Source: Gammaproteobacteria bacterium | GTDB lineage: Bacteria > Pseudomonadota > Gammaproteobacteria > Pseudomonadales > Azotimanducaceae | Direction of reading: 5' to 3' | Length of the DNA: 64,000 nt | NCBI GenBank assembly: GCA_009841635.1 | Contig: VXLJ01000007.1 | Location: forward strand, 228,071-292,070 | Part shown: positions 43,197-50,972 of the stretch, piece after piece | Layout of the letters: every line of letters begins with the position of its first letter | How positions within the stretch are numbered: position 1 is the first letter of the stretch | Translations under genes and position numbers: made by a program | Notes under the pieces: generated by a model | Databases searched by the model: none | The model's input: only the letters and a program-made list of their open reading frames with translations | What the model was told of the DNA's origin: nothing

Positions 43197-43994
43197 ATGT
43201 CGGATTACCGAAGCCTCTTTTCTAACGAATCAGTGGCCTGCAGGCACGTAGCTGACGTGCTGAGTTTCGAGTTGCTTGGTCCGAACTTAACCTACGCATC
43301 GCTAGATGCGATTGCGCAAGCTGCGAATGCGAGTCGAAACGATGCGTCGGTTCGCGCATTAGGTATCACCATCTCAGCAAATTCGACCGCACCTGAAGCT
43401 ATGGGTGAGCTACCTGAGCGATTCGCGCATCGACAGCCTCGAGGAAGTCAGGGCGTAGGACCATTGGTTGAACAAGAAACCATTCGTGCGTTACGTGCAT
43501 TCATGAAGCCGACCATCGCATTTTTGCATGGCGATGTTTGCGATGTAGGTATCGATATCGCAGCTGTTTGCGACCTCCGCGTCGCCAGCACAAACTTAGC
43601 GCTTCAAGATACGCGCATCTTGCAAGGGCGAACCGCTAGCACCGGTATTGCTTACTTGCTCCCAAAACTCATCGGTCAATCCCAAGCCATGCGCGTTCTA
43701 TTGCTTGGCGACAAACTGACGGCGACCGAAACGCTTCGAATCAACTTCGTTCACGAAGTGGTCGAGGATGCCGAATTCGACGAGTTTCGAGCGATTTATG
43801 CGGAACGTATCGCGCGCATGGCCACTAGAGCATGGGAAGTGCACAAATTGCAAGTCCTTGGCCAGCAGCATCTAGATTTCGAGAGTGCGATGACCCACTC
43901 GCTTGGAATTCGCCAAACGCATGTCATTCATGATCGCGTAGAAGGCATCAAAGCATGGCGAGAGAGACGAGAACCTGAGTTTAAAGGCATATGA
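43197..43994 (+). CDS. divergent enoyl-CoA hydratase/isomerase (crotonase-fold) protein
   Basis: This 265-residue protein has the crotonase fold, recognisable from 'MKPTIAFLHGDVCDVGIDIAAVCDLRVASTNLALQDTRI' and 'LIGQSQAMRVLLLGDKLTATETLRINFVHEVV'. The first oxyanion-hole motif (normally G-x-a/r-a/s-F-c-a-G-x-D) is not recognisable, and the Gly-rich second motif is D-V-G instead of G-G-G. At the two catalytic glutamate positions of hydratases it has Asp ('GID') and Arg ('DTRI'), the same substitutions as the next gene. It is thus probably not a normal hydratase. The stop overlaps the next gene as ATGA, so the pair is co-translated and may form a hetero-oligomer. Confidence 0.75.
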   Translation: MSDYRSLFSNESVACRHVADVLSFELLGPNLTYASLDAIAQAANASRNDASVRALGITISANSTAPEAMGELPERFAHRQPRGSQGVGPLVEQETIRALRAFMKPTIAFLHGDVCDVGIDIAAVCDLRVASTNLALQDTRILQGRTASTGIAYLLPKLIGQSQAMRVLLLGDKLTATETLRINFVHEVVEDAEFDEFRAIYAERIARMATRAWEVHKLQVLGQQHLDFESAMTHSLGIRQTHVIHDRVEGIKAWRERREPEFKGI

Positions 43995-44707
43995 GTGACG
44001 TCCCCTTAATCATTGAGGACGATGGTAGCGTGCGCCACCTAATACTCAACCGTCCTGAGAAAATCAATGCGATTGATTACGCTCAACATCTGCGCTTGAT
44101 GGAACAGTTTGAGCTTGCGGAACACGACCCGAACGTGAAAGTGCTTACTTTGTCAGGTGTCGGCCGCGGGTTTTGTTCCGGCGATGATTTGACCAGCGAT
44201 TCATTCCAAGGTGATGATCCATACCGCCACCGCAAAGTGGATTTAGAGATGGGAAGTGGTCCTGCCGTATTGCTTGAATCATGTCAGCTGTTGCACCATC
44301 TTTCAAAACCGACCGTTGCACTCATGCACGGCATTGCGCTTGGTTCTGGTTACGACTACAGCTTGTCGTGCGACTTTCGAATAGTCACCGAAGACATTCG
44401 ATACGGTGACCCGCGAATCGATCGAGCGCTATGGGCGGCTGAAGGTTGGTCGTACAAACTGCCTCGGCTCACGAATTTCTCACTCGTATCACGCGTTGCT
44501 TATCTTGGCGAAATCATGAATGGTCATACTGCATACGCGTTCGGTCTCGCACACGCCATCGTTAGCGGTGAACCCGATATACGAGCATCGTCACGACCAT
44601 TCTTGAACAAACTGCTCAATGTCTCTAATGCTGCATATACGCAAACCAAGCGAGCGATTCTGCGCGGCATGGACGGTTCGTTCGACCACGCGCTAGCGCT
44701 AGCCTAA
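43991..44707 (+). CDS. enoyl-CoA hydratase/isomerase family protein with altered catalytic residues
   Basis: This 238-residue crotonase-fold protein starts at ATGA overlapping the previous gene. Both oxyanion-hole segments are visible: 'LTLSGVGRGFCSGDDL' and 'SKPTVALMHGIALGSGYDYSLSCDFRIV'. The residue equivalent to the first catalytic Glu is Asp ('GYD'), and the usual P-E of the second becomes P-R ('YGDPRID'). This suggests a hydrolase, lyase or isomerase activity other than simple hydration. It is a little shorter than usual, with a brief C-terminal helix. Its neighbours (a PhyH dioxygenase, an SDR, a BVMO) suggest breakdown of an oxygenated or branched CoA ester. The substrate is not known. 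Confidence 0.82.
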   Translation: MSDVPLIIEDDGSVRHLILNRPEKINAIDYAQHLRLMEQFELAEHDPNVKVLTLSGVGRGFCSGDDLTSDSFQGDDPYRHRKVDLEMGSGPAVLLESCQLLHHLSKPTVALMHGIALGSGYDYSLSCDFRIVTEDIRYGDPRIDRALWAAEGWSYKLPRLTNFSLVSRVAYLGEIMNGHTAYAFGLAHAIVSGEPDIRASSRPFLNKLLNVSNAAYTQTKRAILRGMDGSFDHALALA

Positions 44708-44744
44708 CAGTCCAACTTTTGCGATTCGATCAAACACTACATAC

Positions 44745-46313
44745 ATGAAGCTACTCACCGACGCACAAATTCAACGATTCATCGCAGATGGCTACTTGTC
44801 ATTTATGCCGGAAGTCGACCCGAACCTTCATACTGCGATCGACGAAAAATTGCGTTCCGCCACGGAACGTGAATTTCCTGCCGGTAACAACATTCTGTCG
44901 CGCGTGCCAGAGATCTGGCACGTACTACGTTCGCCCAATATTCGCGGCGCTTTGACAAGCCTATTAGGGCCAAATTACTACGTCCACCCGCACCGTGCCA
45001 TTCACACAAGTCGGCCGGTTGAAGATAAGTCAGTCAGTTATGAAGCCACGCATAACGCGCCACCCATGGGCAAGGGTTCGATGGCTGGGTCAGGCTGGCA
45101 TCAAGATGCGCAGAGTCCACTATCCCGAGCTCGCCACCACACCCCCAAGTATTTAATCGCGTTTTACTTTCCGCACGATACGCCCGAACTTATGGGGCCA
45201 ACGAGATTTCAAGCGGGCAGTTACCTATACAGCGAACCTCACCAACCGAACAGCGTTGTGCTGCCAGATCACGTCAATGGCGGCACGTTCATCTTACTTC
45301 ACTTTGACATGGTGCATGCGGGTTGGCCAAACCGCACCGAGCGAGCGCGTTACATGATCAAAATCGTTTTCACGCGCACCGAATATCCTGAAACTGCAAC
45401 GTGGCATAACCAATCTGCAGAATGGCAGTTGCCTGACGAGCGTGTCACCGAGCTCAATTTAGATCCCGCGTGGGAATACGTTTGGCATTGGATGCGTGGC
45501 GAGGAGCAAAAACGCATGAATGGCGGCTTGAACTTCGCAGCGCTGAATGACCTCGACGAAGAACAGCGCATGCAAGCTGTTTATCACGAAGCAAGAGACT
45601 CTGATATCGCCGAGCTCGTCACACAATTGCTTGGTCTCGCGGATCAAGGCATGCATGAACGGCGCAAAGCCAAAAACAAGGAAGGGCAAGCAATACCGCG
45701 TGACCACGTGATTGGGCGGGAACGACGTTGGAATGAACGTGCTATTGTGTTTGATGACGCAGCGTATGCCTTAGGTTCTTCCGGAGCACGCGCAGTAGAA
45801 CCACTTCTGCCGTTGCTTGAACATGACGATCCATGGGTTCGAATCAATGCGGTTTTTGCGTTGGGTGAAATCGGACCCAATGCAAGGGCCGTTGTGCCTG
45901 CGATGGCAAACCTCTTGCGCGACCCGCACCAGCAAGTTGTGCGTCAAACGTTGGATGCCATCGCGAGCATAGGTGAGAACATGGATCCTGCTCTGGATGC
46001 AATTGAGCAACTCTTCATGAGTTCCAATCCAGCATGGCAAGACGCTGAAGTCATGCGCGGCTGGACGGGAGAGAATCAGGTTCGACTCAATGCAGCATTC
46101 GCATTGCTTAACGGCATCAATTACGACAACGATCACGAACGCATGGAGACCATTCTTGAATCGACACTACAGGACCCAAATGGCTATGTGCCTGCAGTTG
46201 CCGTAGAAGCACTGACTAGGCTTGGTACGACTAGCGGCCATGCGGCCGCCATTCGCTACTTACAAGACCGTCGCTGGGACGATACGCTACTAGGTGGTGT
46301 TAGATCGTACTGA
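44745..46313 (+). CDS. phytanoyl-CoA dioxygenase-like protein fused to HEAT repeats
   Basis: The N-terminal part (about residues 1-270) is a PhyH-type Fe(II)/2-oxoglutarate dioxygenase. The metal-binding facial triad is His119-x-Asp121 ('GWHQDAQSP') and His191 ('DMVHAGWPNRTERAR'), with Arg198 or Arg200 as candidate 2-oxoglutarate ligand. The C-terminal 200 residues contain HEAT-type repeats ('GARAVEPLLPLLEHDDPWVRINAVFALGEIG', 'ARAVVPAMANLLRDPHQQVVRQTLDAIASIG'). PhyH proteins are normally 250-320 residues without this tail; this one is 522. The HEAT part could dock a protein-bound substrate or partner. It follows the crotonase pair by 37 bases on the same strand. The substrate is unknown. Confidence 0.82.
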   Translation: MKLLTDAQIQRFIADGYLSFMPEVDPNLHTAIDEKLRSATEREFPAGNNILSRVPEIWHVLRSPNIRGALTSLLGPNYYVHPHRAIHTSRPVEDKSVSYEATHNAPPMGKGSMAGSGWHQDAQSPLSRARHHTPKYLIAFYFPHDTPELMGPTRFQAGSYLYSEPHQPNSVVLPDHVNGGTFILLHFDMVHAGWPNRTERARYMIKIVFTRTEYPETATWHNQSAEWQLPDERVTELNLDPAWEYVWHWMRGEEQKRMNGGLNFAALNDLDEEQRMQAVYHEARDSDIAELVTQLLGLADQGMHERRKAKNKEGQAIPRDHVIGRERRWNERAIVFDDAAYALGSSGARAVEPLLPLLEHDDPWVRINAVFALGEIGPNARAVVPAMANLLRDPHQQVVRQTLDAIASIGENMDPALDAIEQLFMSSNPAWQDAEVMRGWTGENQVRLNAAFALLNGINYDNDHERMETILESTLQDPNGYVPAVAVEALTRLGTTSGHAAAIRYLQDRRWDDTLLGGVRSY

Positions 46314-46367
46314 GAGACGAAAAGGCTAGTTTCACCCACCTCTAAGGCAAGTTGACGTACATTCGCG

Positions 46368-46964
46368 CTAAAGCGGCCCGGGACCTTGATAACGCTCTAG
46401 CTGCCAACGAATCATCGGCAAATGCTGCCGGCCCATATAACGCTCGCCATCGACCCAAAATGTCGGAACGACGAAAATCTCACGCTCAGCTAGCTGCATT
46501 TTGACTGGTTCAAGATCCCAGCGTGGATCCTCAACATCAAATGAAGCCAATCCCAGCTCGCTCAACTCTGCTTCGATATCTTCTTGTGCGTCGACCTGCA
46601 ATTGCCCTCGCCAATATTTACTGAAGACATTAGCCGCATAGTCAAAACCACGGTTAATACTGTTTGCTGCGAGCAAGCCTCGTAATGCGATTTCGGATTG
46701 TGCGTCGCGACCGTCAATTGCTATGTCTAATCCCTGAACTTCCGCATACCGAAGCGCATCGCGTCGTGTGTATTCCGCTCGTACTCGACGGTGTCGGTCA
46801 CCAGGTGTCTCGTCACCTGATATTTCTTTCACATAACTCAATTCGCTCGTAGTGCGCATGGGCGTGAGTTTTAGCTCGACCCCTAGTTCTTCCGCTAGCG
46901 ACTTAGCAGGATGTAGTGCTAGAAACGCATTAACGCTAACGAAATCGAGAATCAGCTCAATCAT
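46368..46964 (-). CDS. DsbA-fold/HCCA isomerase-like protein, divergent
   Basis: This 198-residue protein has the DsbA-like thioredoxin fold of 2-hydroxychromene-2-carboxylate isomerases. The N-terminal beta strand and turn ('LILDFVSVNAFLALHPAKSLAEEL') correspond to the glutathione-binding S-P-[YF] turn, but Ser-Pro is replaced by Ser-Val-Asn. The C-terminal cis-proline strand 'REIFVVPTFWVDGERYMGRQHLPMIRWQL' is conserved. There is no CxxC. It overlaps its upstream partner (46961-47647) by 4 bases, so the two are paralogues translated together. It may be a glutathione-dependent isomerase or an inactive subunit; which one cannot be told from the sequence. Confidence 0.72.
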   Translation of the reverse strand: MIELILDFVSVNAFLALHPAKSLAEELGVELKLTPMRTTSELSYVKEISGDETPGDRHRRVRAEYTRRDALRYAEVQGLDIAIDGRDAQSEIALRGLLAANSINRGFDYAANVFSKYWRGQLQVDAQEDIEAELSELGLASFDVEDPRWDLEPVKMQLAEREIFVVPTFWVDGERYMGRQHLPMIRWQLERYQGPGPL

Positions 46965-47647
46965 TCGAAGTGTCGGTACGCCATATCAGGAGATGGGCCT
47001 TGCTTGCCGCCAAGAATCCAACGTACATAAGGCAGGTTTTCCCGGCCAAAGAAGATTTCATCGTCCACAATGAAGGTCGGGACGCCAAAAATACCCGCAG
47101 GATGTAGAGCGGCCTGCAATTGATCGTGTGCGGTACCGCCATCGCTATTCACAAAATCATCGAAATCCGCGTCTGGAATCTGCAATTCTTGCATTAGCGT
47201 GTGGACTACCTCAGCTGATTCAACATCGAGTTCGCGAAGCCAGAAGCGTTCGTACACCAAGTCCAGAAATTCCACCAGTTTGGTCGCGTGGCGTTCTTTG
47301 ACGTACAAAAAAGCAATGTGAATCAGTCGCGTGTCCCAAATTTTCCGCGGGCCGTAGATCTTGATGTCATTGATTCGTGCGTAGCGCTTCGCATCCATAT
47401 ACGAATAACGCACAAAATCCCATTGGCGAGGCGAGCGTTGACTTTCGACCACTTTTCCGCGTTTATCGACCGTAGCCGACCCTAAGTAACTCGGAATATC
47501 AAGCGTCAACGGTCGCCAGTCTATTTCGATCTCAAAATCTTGCGCCAATTGCTTAGTTGGATCTTTCGCAAGATACGCGTATGGACTCTTAACGTCTAGA
47601 TAGACGATGAGCCGCGCGTCGCTAACGCGTGGTTCATACATGTGCAT
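46961..47647 (-). CDS. 2-hydroxychromene-2-carboxylate isomerase/DsbA family protein
   Basis: This 228-residue DsbA-fold protein is related to kappa-class glutathione transferases and HCCA isomerases. The active-site turn is intact ('YLDVKSPYAYLAKDP', with the catalytic Ser before Pro). The insertion domain is helical, and the C-terminal 'GIFGVPTFIVDDEIFFGRENLPYVRWIL' is the family signature. There is no CxxC, so it is not a disulfide oxidoreductase. The family isomerises aromatic ring-cleavage intermediates with glutathione. Its position between a PhyH-HEAT gene and an SDR/BVMO pair suggests a catabolic isomerase step. It is first of a two-gene ATGA-linked unit. Confidence 0.82.
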   Translation of the reverse strand: MHMYEPRVSDARLIVYLDVKSPYAYLAKDPTKQLAQDFEIEIDWRPLTLDIPSYLGSATVDKRGKVVESQRSPRQWDFVRYSYMDAKRYARINDIKIYGPRKIWDTRLIHIAFLYVKERHATKLVEFLDLVYERFWLRELDVESAEVVHTLMQELQIPDADFDDFVNSDGGTAHDQLQAALHPAGIFGVPTFIVDDEIFFGRENLPYVRWILGGKQGPSPDMAYRHFE

Positions 47648-47795
47648 GATCAGTCTGCCAATACCGAACTATGCCAAGAGAGGAAGGCACGGTAATTTGG
47701 TAAAGCACTCAACGTTCGTTCGCCAATATGCAGCTCGAAATACCCGGACAAACCAAGCTCTAACTTTTCGTGAATGTGGTCGCTGAAACGCCTTT

Positions 47796-48680
47796 TTAGC
47801 CTCGCCGTTTGCGGTTCAGTGGATCAAGAGGATTCGCTGAGGACATATCCATCGCTTGGTCTGCCACGTCGGCGAGTTTCTCAAATGTCGCTTCGGTGCC
47901 CAGACTGACGCCTTGATTAGTAAAAGTTTGCGAACGTGAAAAACGACCGCCAGCAGCGTGAATCGTGACGGCGGAAGGTGCATTTTCGCTGCACATATAC
48001 AAAACTGCAGGTGAAACCAACCAAGGATCCATTTCTGGGGGCGGATTGTCAGCGTCCAATGTGGAACCTGGCACGCTTGCCGTCATACGTGTTGCGGCCC
48101 CAGGGGCTAGACAATTGACGCGAATGTTGTGGGAAGCGCCTTCAATGGCCAGCACGTTCATTAAGCCGAGCATCGCCATTTTGGCCGCGCCGTAGTTCGC
48201 TTGGCCGAAATTGCCAAAAATACCTGATGTCGAACTCGTGAGCACCACCCGACCCCAGTTCTTTTCATACATGATGGGCCATGCGGCTTTCGTAACGTAC
48301 GTCGAACCACGCAAGTGGACGTCAAGCACGAGATCAAATTCGTCTTGCGTCATATTCTTGAATGATTTGTCGCGCAGGATGCCAGCGTTGTTCACAACGA
48401 TGTCTACTGTACCGAATGTGTTGACGGCATCTTCGACAATGCTTGCTGCGCCTGCGGGATCGGATACTGACGCTTTATTAGCGACAGCGGCACCGCCAGC
48501 TGCCTTGATTTCTTCGACCACGAGATCTGCCATATCGCTGGCGCCAGCACCATGGACGCTGCCGCCCAAATCGTTGATCACTACTTTCGCGCCGCGTTCC
48601 GCGAATTGAAGCGCGTGACATCGCCCTAGACCACCACCGGCACCGGTTACGATGACCACTTTGCCATCAAAATCACTCAT
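47796..48680 (-). CDS. SDR dehydrogenase, (3R)-hydroxyacyl-CoA dehydrogenase-like
   Basis: This classical short-chain dehydrogenase (294 residues) has the cofactor motif 'VTGAGGGLGRCHAL', 'VVNNAGILRD', and the catalytic Ser/Tyr/Lys in 'VLTSSTSGIFGNFGQANYGAAKMA'. 'GAKVVINDLGGSVHG' and the overall length match the dehydrogenase domain of peroxisomal multifunctional enzyme type 2 (HSD17B4-like). It is therefore likely NAD-dependent and acts on hydroxyacyl-CoA or sterol-like alcohols. The C-terminal tail ('ATFEKLADVADQAMDMSSANPLDPLNRKRRG') is longer than in minimal SDRs. It is divergent from the BVMO gene, with a shared 157-base control region. Confidence 0.9.
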   Translation of the reverse strand: MSDFDGKVVIVTGAGGGLGRCHALQFAERGAKVVINDLGGSVHGAGASDMADLVVEEIKAAGGAAVANKASVSDPAGAASIVEDAVNTFGTVDIVVNNAGILRDKSFKNMTQDEFDLVLDVHLRGSTYVTKAAWPIMYEKNWGRVVLTSSTSGIFGNFGQANYGAAKMAMLGLMNVLAIEGASHNIRVNCLAPGAATRMTASVPGSTLDADNPPPEMDPWLVSPAVLYMCSENAPSAVTIHAAGGRFSRSQTFTNQGVSLGTEATFEKLADVADQAMDMSSANPLDPLNRKRRG

Positions 48681-48728
48681 AAATCTCTCCTAGAAAAGCG
48701 AAAAAGTCGAATAGGAATAGCCGTAAAA

Positions 48729-48804
48729 CCTTGCATTGGAGCGTTTTGCAGGGTCGTTGAAGACCAGACCATGCAAGGCTAAAAGAAGCCGTGAATTTTA
48801 TAAT
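48729..48804. promoter_or_regulatory. divergent SDR/BVMO control region
   Basis: CCTTGCAT (48729-48736) and ATGCAAGG (48771-48778) form an exact 8-base inverted pair with centres 42 bases apart, about four helical turns, as for a looping or tetrameric regulator. A consensus -10 for the BVMO gene (TATAAT, 48799-48804) lies just downstream, 33 bases before its ATG. The role is inferred. Confidence 0.45.
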
Positions 48805-48837
48805 GCCGCTCGTTTCCAGCCCTGCTCGTAGGCCTCA

Positions 48838-50799
48838 ATGACGGAGCTTTTGCGCCGTATCGATGCGAGCGACGACGAAATCGCTGCGGCATTGCGTCAC
48901 GCACATCTCCCATCGCTCGCTAACTCGCTGATTCACTTAACCGGTGATCGCGCATTACTAAAAACCATTGTGCCGACGCCGATGACGCTCGGCAATACCC
49001 CGAAGCCGTTTCCACCAGAAGGAGAAGAACAGCTGCGCGATTTAGCATTGCAGACGCTGATCAAGGGACGTGACCACGGATTCAAGCCACAACCGATCGA
49101 TCAGTCCTTTTTACTCGACATGATGAACTTCATCACTGGGGTCGAACTTAAGGACGATTACATCCCATATGCGCTCAGCGAGCTCGATATCGCACCTACA
49201 CAGGAAACCGATCCCCTAAAGCCAGAGCACGTTGGCGATTTCCATGTCGCCATTGTTGGCGGTGGCATGTCTGGTTTGCTAGCGGCCATCAAGATGCAAG
49301 AGCTAGGCGTTAAGTTCACTATTTATGAGAAGAACGAAGAAGTCGGCGGCACGTGGTTCGAAAATCGCTACCCTGGTTGTCGCGTGGATAGCCCCAACCA
49401 CGTCTACTCATACTCCTTCAAAAAGAAAGATTGGCCACAGCATTTCTCAAATCAGCCGACGTTATTAGGCTACTTTCAAGAAACTGCTGACGAATATGGC
49501 TTGCGCACCCACACGCGCTTCCAATCTGAAGTCACCGAAATGCGGTTCGACACTAGCTCTAAAACTTGGCAAATTGAAGGAAACGGACCAAACGGGCTCT
49601 TCAAAGACACGGCAAACGTCGTGATTGCCGCGACCGGCCAATTGAATCGACCCAAAATGCCAGATTTGCCTGGGATTGATGACTTCGCGGGTTCATGGTT
49701 TCATTCAGCAAATTGGGATTACGACGTTTCGCTCAAGGGTAAGCGCGTCGGCATCATCGGCACTGGTGCATCCGCATTTCAATTCACTCCCGAAGTGGTC
49801 AAGGAAGCGAAACAGGTGAAGGTGTTTTTGCGCACGCCGCCCTGGGTCGCGCTCAATCCCGTCTATCACGAGTACATATCGGACGAATCTCATTGGCTTC
49901 TAAATAACGTACCGTTTTATCAAGCTTGGTTCAGATTCCATATGTTTTGGACATCAGGCGAAGGGTTGCTAGGACAAGCACGGTGCGAAGCTGCATGGAA
50001 CGACAAAGAACATTCCGTTAGTTCAGGGAATGAACGCCTGCGTGAGGTCCTGACGAAGGGGCTCGAACACCAGTTGGCGGGTCGCGACGATTTGATCGCC
50101 AAACTCACCCCGTGGTATCCACCGACCGCAAAAAGGATGCTCATCGACAACGGGCACTGGTATCGATCGCTGAAAGAAGAACACGTTCAAGTCATCGACG
50201 AACGCATCAGCCAAATCAACCAAGCCGGTTTGCAGCTAGAGTCAGGCGAGCAGCACGACTTTGACGTCATCATCTACGGCACCGGATTCAGCGCAAGCAA
50301 ATTCCTCTTTCCCATGAAAATCTATGGGCGCGACGGCAACGAGCTTCGCGAACATTGGGGTGAAGACCCTCGTGCCTATCTAGGCGTCACTACGCCTAAC
50401 TGTCCAAATCTATTTTTCTTGTACGGCCCTAATACCAATCTGGTCGTGAATAGCAGCATCATCTTTTTCTCTGAATGCGAAATGCGCTACATCACGAACT
50501 GCTTGCGACACCTGCTCGAGAATGATTACTCTAGCATGGAATGTAAGACTGAACCTTTCGAGGCGTATAACGAATTCATCGACGATGCAAATCGCAATAT
50601 GGCGTGGGGCGCATCAAACGTGAACGCTTGGTACAAGAACAAGCATGGTCGAGTTACCCAATGTTGGCCAGGCACGTCACTGGAATTCTGGCAACAACTG
50701 AGAGAAATTGACCCCTCAGACTATATATTCACGCGAGGCGACGCGTTGGTCCAAGATGGCGTGGTCGGGACGGCCGGATTTGAACCGGCGACCACGTGA
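48838..50799 (+). CDS. Baeyer-Villiger flavin monooxygenase, HAPMO-like
   Basis: This 653-residue NADPH/FAD monooxygenase is predicted to turn a ketone into an ester or lactone. A helical N-terminal extension of about 130 residues, as in 4-hydroxyacetophenone monooxygenase, precedes the FAD motif 'VAIVGGGMSGLLAAIKM' and 'EVGGTWFENRYPGCRVD'. The Baeyer-Villiger fingerprint F-x-G-x-x-x-H-x-x-x-W is at residues 283-293 ('FAGSWFHSANW'), followed by the NADPH Rossmann motif 'VGIIGTGASAFQ'. The natural C-terminus is probably near 'DYIFTRGDALVQDG'. The final residues ('VVGTAGFEPATT') are simply the antisense of the tRNA-Pro gene, which the frame enters before its stop. The substrate is unknown. Confidence 0.9.
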   Translation: MTELLRRIDASDDEIAAALRHAHLPSLANSLIHLTGDRALLKTIVPTPMTLGNTPKPFPPEGEEQLRDLALQTLIKGRDHGFKPQPIDQSFLLDMMNFITGVELKDDYIPYALSELDIAPTQETDPLKPEHVGDFHVAIVGGGMSGLLAAIKMQELGVKFTIYEKNEEVGGTWFENRYPGCRVDSPNHVYSYSFKKKDWPQHFSNQPTLLGYFQETADEYGLRTHTRFQSEVTEMRFDTSSKTWQIEGNGPNGLFKDTANVVIAATGQLNRPKMPDLPGIDDFAGSWFHSANWDYDVSLKGKRVGIIGTGASAFQFTPEVVKEAKQVKVFLRTPPWVALNPVYHEYISDESHWLLNNVPFYQAWFRFHMFWTSGEGLLGQARCEAAWNDKEHSVSSGNERLREVLTKGLEHQLAGRDDLIAKLTPWYPPTAKRMLIDNGHWYRSLKEEHVQVIDERISQINQAGLQLESGEQHDFDVIIYGTGFSASKFLFPMKIYGRDGNELREHWGEDPRAYLGVTTPNCPNLFFLYGPNTNLVVNSSIIFFSECEMRYITNCLRHLLENDYSSMECKTEPFEAYNEFIDDANRNMAWGASNVNAWYKNKHGRVTQCWPGTSLEFWQQLREIDPSDYIFTRGDALVQDGVVGTAGFEPATT

Positions 50800-50838
50800 C
50801 CCCCAGTCACGTGCGCTACCAGACTGCGCCACGTCCCG
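50762..50838 (-). tRNA. tRNA-Pro (anticodon GGG)
   Basis: The minus-strand sequence folds into a full 77-nt cloverleaf. It has a CGGGACG/CGTCCCG acceptor stem, a GCGC/GCGC D-stem, a CGTGA/TCACG anticodon stem with loop CTGGGGG (anticodon GGG), a GCCGG/CCGGC T-stem with TTCAAAT loop, discriminator A and an encoded CCA. All stems are perfectly paired. The 3' half overlaps the end of the convergent BVMO reading frame by 38 bases. Confidence 0.98.
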
Positions 50839-50956
50839 ACGCTCATAAGTTTAAATGCTAAGAGTTCAGACTTTCACTCGGTAAATCACTAGCTGGCGCG
50901 AATCATTTCCTATGGAGCTCGAGAGAGCTCTCAGTTCTGATCTGTAATACTCTGAC

Positions 50957-50972
50957 AGCGCACGTGTGCGCT
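50957..50972 (-). terminator. hairpin directly behind cmk, possible terminator
   Basis: AGCGCAC and GTGCGCT are perfect 7-base arms around GT and abut the cmk stop codon. No T-run follows in the cmk direction, so intrinsic termination would be weak. It could also protect the mRNA 3' end. Confidence 0.35.
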
